From positions 1 to 64,000 of the forward strand of contig JAJXVH010000007.1 of assembly GCA_021782205.1 (NCBI GenBank): a DNA stretch of 64,000 nucleotides, written 5' to 3'. Source of the DNA: a bacterium. GTDB taxonomy: Bacteria > Elusimicrobiota > Elusimicrobia > UBA1565 > UBA9628. Of the stretch, positions 32,946 to 41,379 are shown in pieces. A model generated the notes under the pieces. It saw only the letters and a program-made list of their open reading frames with translations, made no database searches and was not told the origin of the DNA. Every line of letters begins with the position of its first letter. Position 1 is the stretch's first letter. Made by a program: the position numbers and the translations under genes.

Positions 32946-34185
32946 GGCTATTCCGTCGGAGCTTGCGACCCTGCCGAATTCCGGCGACTTTGCTTCGGCC
33001 TGTTCTTCCGTCGCGCTCCGTCTTGGACTCCGGGACCCGCGCGCCGATTTTGTTATACGCTCGCGCGATCCGCGACAGGATATGCAGTATGGGGAATCGT
33101 TGATTCTTGCTGAAGACGCGGCCCCCTATCGCCGCGCCAGTCGTATTTTAGCCCGCGCGCGCCGCCTATGGCCGCAATGTCCGGGGGCCTGGCTGGCCGC
33201 GGGCGCGACCGAAACGATTTTGGCCCGCTTTCGCGCGGCGCTTCCTTTTCTGTCGAGAGCTTCGAGACTCGCTCCAGATTCAGAATGGGTCGCGGCTTGG
33301 CGCGGCGTCGCCTTCGCCCTGGACGCTCGCCGTCGGCGGGACGCCCGATTAGGTGTCGCCCTGACCGAACTCAACAAGGTCGTGACCCCCGGCACCGCAG
33401 TCGAATTCGCGGCTCCGTGGCGCGCGGAGTTGCTTCATGACCTTGACCGACATGACCTTGCGCTCGAAGACTTGGCGCGCATTACGCCGGCCAGCGCGTC
33501 GTGGCTTTGGTCCCGCGTCGAGCGCGGCGAAATTCTGTGCGAATCCGGGCGGGCCGACGAAGCCCTCCGGGAGTTCGATCGGCTGGTCGCGGAGTATCCG
33601 AAGGCGTCCTGGGCTTGGGCGCTGAGGGGACGAACCTTGGCCACGACGGGGCATGCCGCCAGGGGCCTGCGGGACCTGAACCGCGCGGTAGTGCTTTCTC
33701 CGAAATCCGCTGCGGCCCGCGCCTGGCGCTCGGAGGCGCTCCGACGCGTGGGGAGCTACCGCGCCGCGCTGAATGATTTGAACCGCGCGACGCGGCTCGA
33801 TCCACATTTTACGTTGGCATGGATATGGCGCGGCCGCCTTCAATTGGCGCTGCGCCGACCCGAGCGCGCGTTATATGATCTTGACCGTGCCGTCCGACTG
33901 GACCGCCGTTATCGTCTTGGCCTGCTGTGGCGCGGGGAGGCCCTCTTCAAGCTGGGTCGAACGCGTGAGGCCGCGCGTGACTTTCGATTCGCGGCGCCGA
34001 TGGATCCCAAGCGCGCCTGGACCTTTCCCGTGCACGAAGGGGTTGCGCCGGACTCGGCCGGGCGCGAAACGGCGTTTTGGGCGGATATGCAAAAGCGTGT
34101 AAAAAAGTCTCCGCACGATGCCTGGGCTCGTCGCATTCTGCGGGAGGCATTGCGGCGCGAATATTCATCAAGGAATCCCTCATGA
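32938..34185 (+). CDS. TPR protein
   Basis: A 415-residue protein of tandem helical repeats, begun at TTG 32938 with GGGAG 7 nt upstream and an 8-nt overlap with the radical SAM gene. Repeats from about residue 60 onward carry the cluster's Trp-Arg-Gly signature (AAWRGVAFALDARRRRDARL, AWALRGRTLATTGHAARGLRDLNRA, AWIWRGRLQLALRRPERALYDLDRA). The last part holds the atypical unit KRAWTFPVHEG and WADMQKRVKKSPHDAWARR. There is no signal peptide, so it should be cytoplasmic. It probably acts as a scaffold for the modifying enzymes encoded around it. Confidence 0.8.
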   Translation: MAEAIPSELATLPNSGDFASACSSVALRLGLRDPRADFVIRSRDPRQDMQYGESLILAEDAAPYRRASRILARARRLWPQCPGAWLAAGATETILARFRAALPFLSRASRLAPDSEWVAAWRGVAFALDARRRRDARLGVALTELNKVVTPGTAVEFAAPWRAELLHDLDRHDLALEDLARITPASASWLWSRVERGEILCESGRADEALREFDRLVAEYPKASWAWALRGRTLATTGHAARGLRDLNRAVVLSPKSAAARAWRSEALRRVGSYRAALNDLNRATRLDPHFTLAWIWRGRLQLALRRPERALYDLDRAVRLDRRYRLGLLWRGEALFKLGRTREAARDFRFAAPMDPKRAWTFPVHEGVAPDSAGRETAFWADMQKRVKKSPHDAWARRILREALRREYSSRNPS

Positions 34186-35828
34186 GAGGAGAGCTCGGAG
34201 TCGTCTTGGAACAGCGCAACGGTCCCGATGGGGGACGGAGAAGACGAGGCAAGGTCGCGGCGATGGCGGCCATGTCTGCGGGTCGCAGGCGCGTGGATGC
34301 GGGCGATATTCCCGGAGCTTTGCGACTTTTTGGAAAGGCCGTCGCGATCGATCCGAACTGCGCGCAGGCATATCTTTATCGCGCCGGTCTGCGGCTGCTT
34401 CACGGCGACCTCGACGGCGCGTTGGATGATTTTCGCGCGATTCCATTCTTAGACCACTCTTTTCTTCCCGCCTATCGAGATTTGACGACCCTTTCAGCGG
34501 AAGAGTTTCCGCAGCTCATCTCTGCGGCGGAGTCGGCGGTCAAGCAAGACCCCGACTGTGCCTGGGCTTTGGTGTTCCGGGCCTTTTGCTTCCGAAGCTT
34601 AATGAAGTACGAAGACGCGATCAAGGATTTAAACCATGCGGTTGCCGTCGCCCCGCGCTCCCCGGCGCTCTGGGCCATTCGTTCCCGCGTAAAACTGACG
34701 AATCGGCAGGCCTTCTACAACGGCGTACGGGACATGGAGAAGGCCGTCGCGTTGGCTCCGGATTGGGGGTGGCTGCAGTGCTGGCTGGGAGAAGCTCTGC
34801 GTCATCAGGGACAGCATCGGCGGGCCCTCGCCGCGCTCGATCGCGGCCTAGAATTGGAGCCGGGCTATTTACGCGGCTGGGCATGGCGCGGCGGTGTGAA
34901 GAACGCTCTTCGAGATTATCGTGGCGCCATCGCGGACCTGGGCCGATCCTTGGATTGGGACCCGATCTACTCCTATGATTTCGAATACACCTACGATCAG
35001 AAATCGTGGGCATACAATCAACGGCAAATTGCGCGCCGCGGTCTCGGCGACGTTCGCGGCGCCTTGCGCGATCTCAACCGCGCGCATCGCTACGGTCCGC
35101 GCTACGCTTGGACGTTCAGTCGCGATGGGCGCCCAGACGAGTACGCGTCAGGCGTCGCCGAATTGGACTCCTACCTCCGCAAGTCTCCCAAGGACGCCTG
35201 GGCGTGGGCTTGGCGCGGCTGGACTTTGCATCAGGCCCAGCGGGACGACGAGTCGATCGTCAGCCTGAACCGCGCGGTCGACCTCAACCGCTCCGCCTCG
35301 TGGCCCCGTGCCTGGCGCGGCAAGGTCTTGCTCGCGCAGGGGAAATTCGCCGCGTCCGTCTCGGACCTTTCCTGGGCGCTAAGGGTCGATCCAGACTACG
35401 CCCCGGCTTGGGGTTGGCGTGCGCAGGCGCGGCGCAGGATGGGCGACCTTCGTCGTGCCGCCGCGGACTTCGGCCGCGCGATCAGGGAAGACCACCGTGC
35501 GGCTTGGGCCTTAGCCGGGCGAGGTGAAGCGCGCCGCGGTTTAGGAGACTTGGACGGTTCGCTGGCGGACCTCGATCGAGCTCTCGGTATTCTGCCTGAC
35601 TATGCCGAAGCGCTGGGTTGGCGCGCGGAGACGCGAAGACTGCGTGGGGATGCGGCGGGCGCGCTCGTCGACGCGCAAAGAGCTCTGAAGCTGCGGCCGG
35701 GACTTTCGCTGGTCTACGTCACCCGTGCGTTGCTTCGGGGCCAGGTCCGCGACTTCCAGGGTCAGGTCCGCGACATGCGCACGGCTCGGCGGCTATCGCC
35801 GGAACTATTCGCGGGGGGCGGCTCTTGA
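34182..35828 (+). CDS. TPR protein
   Basis: A 548-residue repeat protein starting at ATG 34182 in a 4-nt overlap with the preceding TPR gene. Clear repeats include GALRLFGKAVAIDPNCAQAY, WLQCWLGEALRHQGQHRRAL, RGWAWRGGVKNALRDYRGAI and WGWRAQARRRMGDLRRAAAD. In the middle is the atypical unit YAWTFSRDGRPDEYASGVAE, leading into a repeat with WAWAWRGWTL. It is cytoplasmic, with no catalytic motif. It forms a tandem series with the TPR genes on both sides. The lengths differ but the repeat signature is the same, consistent with expansion by duplication. Confidence 0.82.
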   Translation: MRGELGVVLEQRNGPDGGRRRRGKVAAMAAMSAGRRRVDAGDIPGALRLFGKAVAIDPNCAQAYLYRAGLRLLHGDLDGALDDFRAIPFLDHSFLPAYRDLTTLSAEEFPQLISAAESAVKQDPDCAWALVFRAFCFRSLMKYEDAIKDLNHAVAVAPRSPALWAIRSRVKLTNRQAFYNGVRDMEKAVALAPDWGWLQCWLGEALRHQGQHRRALAALDRGLELEPGYLRGWAWRGGVKNALRDYRGAIADLGRSLDWDPIYSYDFEYTYDQKSWAYNQRQIARRGLGDVRGALRDLNRAHRYGPRYAWTFSRDGRPDEYASGVAELDSYLRKSPKDAWAWAWRGWTLHQAQRDDESIVSLNRAVDLNRSASWPRAWRGKVLLAQGKFAASVSDLSWALRVDPDYAPAWGWRAQARRRMGDLRRAAADFGRAIREDHRAAWALAGRGEARRGLGDLDGSLADLDRALGILPDYAEALGWRAETRRLRGDAAGALVDAQRALKLRPGLSLVYVTRALLRGQVRDFQGQVRDMRTARRLSPELFAGGGS

Positions 35829-37393
35829 GCGGGCGCGATCTTTTGACGGGTTTCGCCAAATCCGTGCTGGTGCACCGGCACGCATTTATTCCTTCGGTCG
35901 CGCGCAATACTCAAATCGGCCGCGGCGCACGTATGCCGGCCTCTTTCAACGAAGCCTACGGTGTTTCCGCGCCGGCGGACGTCGATCGGGCCGTTCATTC
36001 CGGCCGCTATATCGACCTAAAGCATCGGCTCCAGCAATGGTCGCGACGGGATCCGACCCGGCCAGAGCCCGAGGTCATGGCTGGGATTCTGGGGCTTTGG
36101 TCACGGACGCCGAAGAGTGGCGGGGCGCCGCTCGAATCGCTCATCAATCGATACGCCTCCCTTCGCGGGGTGCGCGCCTTGGAGCGGGCCGCACGACGAT
36201 TTCACAGATGGCCGCCGGCGCGTTTGTGGCTTTCTCTGGCGCTTCTGAGACGTAATGAGCTGGTGGCGGCGCGGCGCGAGTTGCGCGAACTGATCCGGCT
36301 GCGCCCGGATTGGGTTTGGCCCGTCCTCGTGCGTTCGGAAGTGGAACGCGTGGATATTCGTTTTGATCAGGCGCTTCTTGATTTGGATCAGGCGGAGAGC
36401 CTGGAGCCGAAAAATCCGTGGATCCACGCCTTTCGAGCGCGCGTTCTTTTTCAAATGAAACCAGGTCCCGAAGCCCAGGCGGCGATGGACCTCGCGGCCT
36501 TGCTGGGACCCGAGGAAGGCTGGATCCGCGCTTGGCGCGGCGACTCGCTTCGAAAGCGCGGCCGTCTGGACGAAGCCGCACGGGAGCTAAAAACAGCTCT
36601 GCGCCTTGATCCGGATTACGATCGCGCCTATCTTTGGCTGGGCAAGGTCCTGCGCGCGCGCGGCCGGCCGCTTCAGGCTGACCGAGTATTAACAAGCGGA
36701 ATGAAAAAGTGCCCGCATTTCGAAAAGGCTTTCGCGGAAAGAGCCCGGGCGCGCTTTTCCTTGGGCCGCGTCGAGTCCGCCTTGCGGGATCTGGAAGCCG
36801 CAGCTCGCGTTAATCATCGTCACAACTCGTTGCTCTCCTGGACAGCCGAACCAGAGCCTCTGGATGAGCAGCGCCGACGCATCCTGAAGCGTCTCGCTGT
36901 ACATGCACGCTCCCACCCTCGTTCGGCGCGCGCGTGGGCATGGTTGGGGGAGGCCCTGGTTCAATCTGGCGAATACCAAGTCGGGGTGGAGTCTCTCAAT
37001 TTGGCGCTGGAACTCAGGCCGTCCCACGCGTGGGCTCTTGCGTGGCGGGGGGAAGCGTTCATGCGTCTGAACCGGCTTAAAGAGGCGGAACAGGATTTGT
37101 CCGCATCTCTGCGCATGGATTCTTCCTACGGCCGCGCCCACGCGTTTCGTGGGCGCGTGCGATTTTTAAGAGGCAAGCCTCGCGCCGCCATCATGGATAT
37201 GCGTCGAGCGGTCGCGGATTCCATGATTGAATATTCCTGGATGTATCTTTGGCGGGCGGAAGCCTACGCGAGTCAGGGCGATTTTCGCCGCAGCGATGAT
37301 GATCTCAAGACCGCCGTCGCGCTTGATGCATCCCTCGTCGAGCGAGCGCAGCGCCTTGCGCGTTTAATGCCCGCGGAGAAAGCCGCACCATGA
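35825..37393 (+). CDS. TPR protein, paralogue of the TPR half of the fusion at 27185
   Basis: A 522-residue protein started at TTG 35825 (TTGA overlap). Its repeats from about residue 135 match the TPR half of the protein at 27185 segment by segment. LDPDYDRAYLWLGKVLRARG is followed by KCPHFEKAF, ARVNHRHNSLLSWTAEPEP, RSARAWAWLGEALVQSG, SSYGRAHAFRGRVRFLRG and MIEYSWMYLWRAEAY. The fusion has CPHFEKAH, ATLNHRNNWLGVWRVEGHP, DASYGRAWAWRGRVRLLCG and VEYSWICAWRGEAR at the same places. It lacks the radical SAM domain. The pair may compete for, or share, a binding partner. Confidence 0.82.
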   Translation: MSGRDLLTGFAKSVLVHRHAFIPSVARNTQIGRGARMPASFNEAYGVSAPADVDRAVHSGRYIDLKHRLQQWSRRDPTRPEPEVMAGILGLWSRTPKSGGAPLESLINRYASLRGVRALERAARRFHRWPPARLWLSLALLRRNELVAARRELRELIRLRPDWVWPVLVRSEVERVDIRFDQALLDLDQAESLEPKNPWIHAFRARVLFQMKPGPEAQAAMDLAALLGPEEGWIRAWRGDSLRKRGRLDEAARELKTALRLDPDYDRAYLWLGKVLRARGRPLQADRVLTSGMKKCPHFEKAFAERARARFSLGRVESALRDLEAAARVNHRHNSLLSWTAEPEPLDEQRRRILKRLAVHARSHPRSARAWAWLGEALVQSGEYQVGVESLNLALELRPSHAWALAWRGEAFMRLNRLKEAEQDLSASLRMDSSYGRAHAFRGRVRFLRGKPRAAIMDMRRAVADSMIEYSWMYLWRAEAYASQGDFRRSDDDLKTAVALDASLVERAQRLARLMPAEKAAP

Positions 37394-38622
37394 GAGCTCT
37401 TTTCGCCGCAGACGGCACCTCGCTCCGTCCGGGGGTGGGGGAGCGCTCGCCGTTGACGCGGTTTCGATCATTTCTGCGCCTGGATGAACAGCCTGATCCT
37501 CCGCTCATGATTCAAGGGGTGCGTCATGCCTGGGATGTCTTCGCGCTCCCGGCGGCCGAGCCGATCTGGTTTGAACGCTTCCTCACGCCGCAATTTCGTT
37601 GCGCGATGTCCGCCGTGGAAGGGTGCGAAGCTTATGCGGTTTTTTCCGCCGAAGACATCCCGGAGTCCCTTCGTTCCAAACCGTGGATGAGCCTGATCAA
37701 GAGTGTCCGGGATTATTCATGCCTCGACCCGGATCAGCGCGTCGCTCTCCTGCGGGCTCTCGGAGCCCTCAGCCTCTATTGGGACGTGGAGCGATTGATT
37801 TCGCGCCATCCTTTTCCGGTGTCCGCCGCCGCGAGTTCCAAGGCGCGCCACGATCTAATTCGAGAGCGCGTGAGATTCCTTTTGCGCGAACAACGCCTGG
37901 GGCGGGATCGCACTTTCGTATTTCTCGATATCGCGCGGCGGGCGCCGGAGGGCTCCCTGGAACGCCTCGAAGCGAGCATTTTCTTCCTTTCCCGCGCGCT
38001 GGAAAAAGGTGTCGACGCCGCTTCCCTCCGGCTCGGCCGGAGGCTGGCCGAGGAAACGTTGACCGCGGCACGTCGGAGATGTCCGCCATGGGAGTATGAG
38101 CGCTGGAACAGCAAATTCTGGCGGTGCGTCTCCTATGAGTCGTACCTGCGGGGGCGTCGTCGCGACGCCCGCCTTCAGTTGGATCGAGCGGAGCGCGCGG
38201 CCCGCGAATGCCTGAGACTGACTCCGTCCACCCAGGCGAAATTCGGCCTGGAGGATCTCTACGGAGTTCTCACGACGAAGGTATTGACGGAAATGAAGCT
38301 GGAGCAGCCTCGGCGGGCCTGGGGCATCGTTCAGGAACTGATCGTTCTCGATCCTGAAGGCGCTTGGCAAAGATATGAGGCGGCGAAAATTTGCTTCGCG
38401 CGTTCTGAATTGGAAGTGGCCGCCGAGCATTGCCGCGCGGCCTTGCGCTTGGGCCCGCCGCGGCGCGCGGACGCGGCACGGCTGCTGGCGGAATGTTGCG
38501 CGCGATTGAATCAGCCCGACGAATCTCAGCATTGGCATCATGAGGCCCGCCGATTCGGCGATGCCGAACGCTTTCAGGGGGGCGGCGCGCCCGGGTCGAC
38601 GTCAAGGGGCGGTCGGCGATGA
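37390..38622 (+). CDS. Helical protein of unknown function (paralogue 1 of 2)
   Basis: A 410-residue protein that I do not recognise. The N-terminal part (about 1-130) has LMIQGVRHAWDVFALP and VEGCEAYAVFSAEDIPESLR. The rest is helical, and the C-terminal third looks TPR-like (PRRAWGIVQELIVLDPEGAW, EVAAEHCRAALRLGPPRRAD). The following gene is a paralogue aligning along its whole length. Both overlaps are 4 nt, so it is part of the same polycistron. There is no signal peptide or metal-binding motif. It may be another scaffold or recognition protein. Confidence 0.7.
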   Translation: MRALFAADGTSLRPGVGERSPLTRFRSFLRLDEQPDPPLMIQGVRHAWDVFALPAAEPIWFERFLTPQFRCAMSAVEGCEAYAVFSAEDIPESLRSKPWMSLIKSVRDYSCLDPDQRVALLRALGALSLYWDVERLISRHPFPVSAAASSKARHDLIRERVRFLLREQRLGRDRTFVFLDIARRAPEGSLERLEASIFFLSRALEKGVDAASLRLGRRLAEETLTAARRRCPPWEYERWNSKFWRCVSYESYLRGRRRDARLQLDRAERAARECLRLTPSTQAKFGLEDLYGVLTTKVLTEMKLEQPRRAWGIVQELIVLDPEGAWQRYEAAKICFARSELEVAAEHCRAALRLGPPRRADAARLLAECCARLNQPDESQHWHHEARRFGDAERFQGGGAPGSTSRGGRR

Positions 38623-39830
38623 GCGATCCGCGACGTGCTCCATCGGCCCCCGTCCGATATACGCGCGACTCGCCGGAATACGCGCAGTTCCGGCCATATT
38701 TGGCGCTGGAGCCGTCGGACAATGCGCCAATTCTCATCGAGGGCATTCTGCAGACCTGGTCTCAACTCGATAATAATACCTCGGGTCCTTGGTACGAGCG
38801 TTCTTTGCCCGCAGCCTTCCGCAGGGATTTCTTATGGATTCCCGGTTTGGAGGCCTATGCGACCGCTTCGGCCGATGCGATTGCGGTATCCATCCGCTCT
38901 GAGGCGTGGGAGCGCCTGCTCAAATTTAAACGGAGCTTTTCGAGTCTCGAGTTCAAACAGAAGATCGCGTTGCTCCGTCTCTTGGGCATGCTCGGTTTTT
39001 ACCGCGACAACGCCGAATTGCTGCGCGGTGAGGGGGCGACGCGCGGGCCCTTGGACGTTCGGAAAGCGGAAATGGAATATCTGCGGGCCAACAACCAAGT
39101 CCTGCTGGACGAACCAGGCCTTCAGCAGGATTATAGTGTGATGTATTCCGTCGCGGAGAGGGCGGCTCCCGGGACCGCGATAAGGTTCCTTGCCGCCGTC
39201 AAATCCATGACGCTCTACGCCGAGCATGGGCAGAATCACGAGCGCCTGCGCGCTGCGGAAAGAATCGCGAGCGAAACGCTGGCCCAGCAACGGACGCGGG
39301 TGCCTCCAAGCGCTTACCTGTCCATGGAAAGCCGCTACTGGCGAACCGTCAGCTATCTCCCCTTTCTCGACGGGGATGTTGCCGAGGTCGACCGGCGTCT
39401 AGATCGCGCGGAGGACTCGGCTCGGCGCGCGATGGCCGTCGGCTCGCTGGAAGAGGCCGCTTTTGCCCGCGATATCCTCTACGCGGTGCTGGCGACTCGA
39501 ACGACGACCGACGTGCGCACGCGGCGTCACGCGCGCGCGTTGCCGCGGCTGGCGGAGATGGTCGCAATGGATCCTTGCGGCGCATGGCAACGACTATGGC
39601 GGGGCATCGTCTATTTCGAGCTTGGCCGCCTAGAGGAAGCGCGCGAAAACCTCTTGATGAGCGTGCGTCTGGCGCCGCCAGGCCTCGGAAAAATCTGCGC
39701 TTGGCTTGACCGATGCTTGGAGGGGTTGAACCGCCATGAGGAAGCCGCTCGATGGCGTAAACGCGCCGCGATGACGAGCCCCGCCGGGGCGACCGGCGCG
39801 GCGGTCGAGAGGGAGAACGGACGGCCATGA
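38619..39830 (+). CDS. Helical protein of unknown function (paralogue 2 of 2)
   Basis: A 403-residue paralogue of the preceding gene. PILIEGILQTWSQLDNN aligns with PLMIQGVRHAWDVFALP, IPGLEAYATASADAIAVSIR with VEGCEAYAVFSAEDIPESLR, MESRYWRTVSYLPFLDGD with NSKFWRCVSYESYLRGR, and AMDPCGAWQRLW-type with LDPEGAWQRYE. The conserved YWRTVSY and GAWQR stretches mark the family. The C-terminus resembles one or two TPR units. It is coupled on both sides, the downstream gene being the first PhyH-type dioxygenase. Confidence 0.7.
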   Translation: MSDPRRAPSAPVRYTRDSPEYAQFRPYLALEPSDNAPILIEGILQTWSQLDNNTSGPWYERSLPAAFRRDFLWIPGLEAYATASADAIAVSIRSEAWERLLKFKRSFSSLEFKQKIALLRLLGMLGFYRDNAELLRGEGATRGPLDVRKAEMEYLRANNQVLLDEPGLQQDYSVMYSVAERAAPGTAIRFLAAVKSMTLYAEHGQNHERLRAAERIASETLAQQRTRVPPSAYLSMESRYWRTVSYLPFLDGDVAEVDRRLDRAEDSARRAMAVGSLEEAAFARDILYAVLATRTTTDVRTRRHARALPRLAEMVAMDPCGAWQRLWRGIVYFELGRLEEARENLLMSVRLAPPGLGKICAWLDRCLEGLNRHEEAARWRKRAAMTSPAGATGAAVERENGRP

Positions 39831-40621
39831 ATTTGTTGCCGGCGCAAAAGCGCGCACTGATGTCGAAGGGATATGTACGGCTTCCCGCCGTCGCCGGACG
39901 GGCCCGAGTCGACGCGGCGCTGCGGCAAATAAACCGCGCGATCGGTCGATCCTCTACATACGGCCGCAACGAAATGCAAAGCTCCGGCGCGGACGGAGTG
40001 TGGGAAGAACTCTCCCGGCATCCCGATATCGAATCTCTTTTTTTTGCGACGCCGGTAAAATCCATCGTGGAGTCATTGCTGGGAAAGCACTGCATCGATC
40101 CCGACCTTCAGCGCACCGCGTTGCTTCGTTTTCCGCAAGCTCACGGGGCTGTCGAACGTACGGCCTTCCATATCGACGGATTTGAATATGGCGGCGGCGC
40201 GGGCGCCCGCGCGGCACCTCCGCAAACGCACACCTTGGCCGTGGCTGTATTTCTCAGCGACACGCGCGACGAGGAGGCAGGAGGGCTGGGCCTTATCCCC
40301 CAATCCCACCGCGCGCTTGAACGCCATTTTCGCGCGCACCCTGAAGCGGTGGAAGCGCGGGAGATGCCGAGCATACGGTTGGCCAAGCCCGTGCGTTTAC
40401 GTGCGCGGCCGGGCGACGCCTATCTTTATCATCACCAAGTGGCGCACAGCGCTTTTGCGTTCAGAAATCTCTCGCCGCGCATCATCTGCGCAGCGGTCTT
40501 TTGGGTCAAGCGCGTTGGCCACGACGCCGTCTGGAAGGAGACGCTGACGGACTTGTGGGGGGAGTGGCCGGGGCTACGGGCGCTTTCCGGTTCCGCGCGA
40601 AGGGGGCGAGTTCGGCGATGA
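39827..40621 (+). CDS. Phytanoyl-CoA dioxygenase (PhyH)-family Fe(II)/2-oxoglutarate oxygenase 1
   Basis: A 264-residue enzyme with a PhyH-type iron-binding triad: H115-x-D117 in AFHIDGFEYGGG and the distal H207 in YHHQVAHSAFAFRN, followed by RIICAAVFWVK. The segment AVAVFLSDTRDEEAGGLGLIPQSH is the core strand and G-rich loop of the family. Members hydroxylate lipids and natural products, or act on amino acids held on carrier proteins; some halogenate when the Asp is replaced, but here the Asp is present. It ends the polycistron together with its paralogue. I infer hydroxylation of the peptide product. Confidence 0.82.
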   Translation: MNLLPAQKRALMSKGYVRLPAVAGRARVDAALRQINRAIGRSSTYGRNEMQSSGADGVWEELSRHPDIESLFFATPVKSIVESLLGKHCIDPDLQRTALLRFPQAHGAVERTAFHIDGFEYGGGAGARAAPPQTHTLAVAVFLSDTRDEEAGGLGLIPQSHRALERHFRAHPEAVEAREMPSIRLAKPVRLRARPGDAYLYHHQVAHSAFAFRNLSPRIICAAVFWVKRVGHDAVWKETLTDLWGEWPGLRALSGSARRGRVRR

Positions 40622-41379
40622 GCCTCACGGATCGAAGCAAGCGCGAGTTTATACGGCGGGGTTATCTGACCCTGCGCGGAATCGTCCCGCGGATGAAAAT
40701 CGGTCCCGCGCTACGCGTTATTAATCAGAAGCTCGGCTCCGGTTCGAGGAAAGGCGCCAGCCCCGAGCATGTGCCGTTTTTCTCCGATCTGTTCAACTCC
40801 CCGGAACTGATGTCTCTATTGATGGAGACGAAGCTTTGGCCTGTCGTCGAGAGTCTCCTTGGTCCTGGATGCGCCCAGCGTCCGCAAGCCGAAGTCACGC
40901 TGGGCTTCCCGAACATGGACGCCTCCGCTCATTTTAACGCCAAGGAGCTTCACATCGACGGGCTTCCGGACAAGGGCCGCCGTGAGACCTATACGCTGAA
41001 CGTCGGCGTATTTCTCAGCGACGTTCCCGGTCCGAACATGGGTAATTTCAAGGCATGCCCCGGATCGCACCTGTGGGTTGCCGAGCATGCGCGTCGTTTC
41101 GGGCCTTATGGCATTAACCCGGCGTTGAGGGACCTGCGCGGCACCGCCGGAGAAACCGATGAGCTCATCGCGCGTGCCGGCGATGCGGTGGTTTGCCACT
41201 ACAATCTTGTTCATGCGCGCCAGTGGAACGCCTCGCCGCACATTCGCTATGCCGTATTTTTTCGCGTCTATGCGAAGGGGCACCTCACACGATGGCAATA
41301 CGTGATGCGAGAACCCTGGGTCGAGTGGGCGGGGCTGGCCCATCTTCGGCCGAAGAACGCTGGGAGCACTGCGGACTAG
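40618..41379 (+). CDS. PhyH-family Fe(II)/2-oxoglutarate oxygenase 2
   Basis: A 253-residue paralogue of the preceding oxygenase, coupled by ATGA. H112-x-D114 in ELHIDGLPDKG and the distal H199 in NLVHARQWNASPHIRYAVFF form the iron site; LNVGVFLSDVPGPNMGNFKACPGSH is the core. It shares the N-terminal pattern KREFIRRGYLTLRGIV with the PhyH domain start of its neighbour (KRALMSKGYVRLPAV). Its stop shares the four bases CTAG with the stop of the convergent halogenase-like gene, so it closes the plus-strand cluster with no room for a terminator. Confidence 0.82.
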   Translation: MSLTDRSKREFIRRGYLTLRGIVPRMKIGPALRVINQKLGSGSRKGASPEHVPFFSDLFNSPELMSLLMETKLWPVVESLLGPGCAQRPQAEVTLGFPNMDASAHFNAKELHIDGLPDKGRRETYTLNVGVFLSDVPGPNMGNFKACPGSHLWVAEHARRFGPYGINPALRDLRGTAGETDELIARAGDAVVCHYNLVHARQWNASPHIRYAVFFRVYAKGHLTRWQYVMREPWVEWAGLAHLRPKNAGSTAD

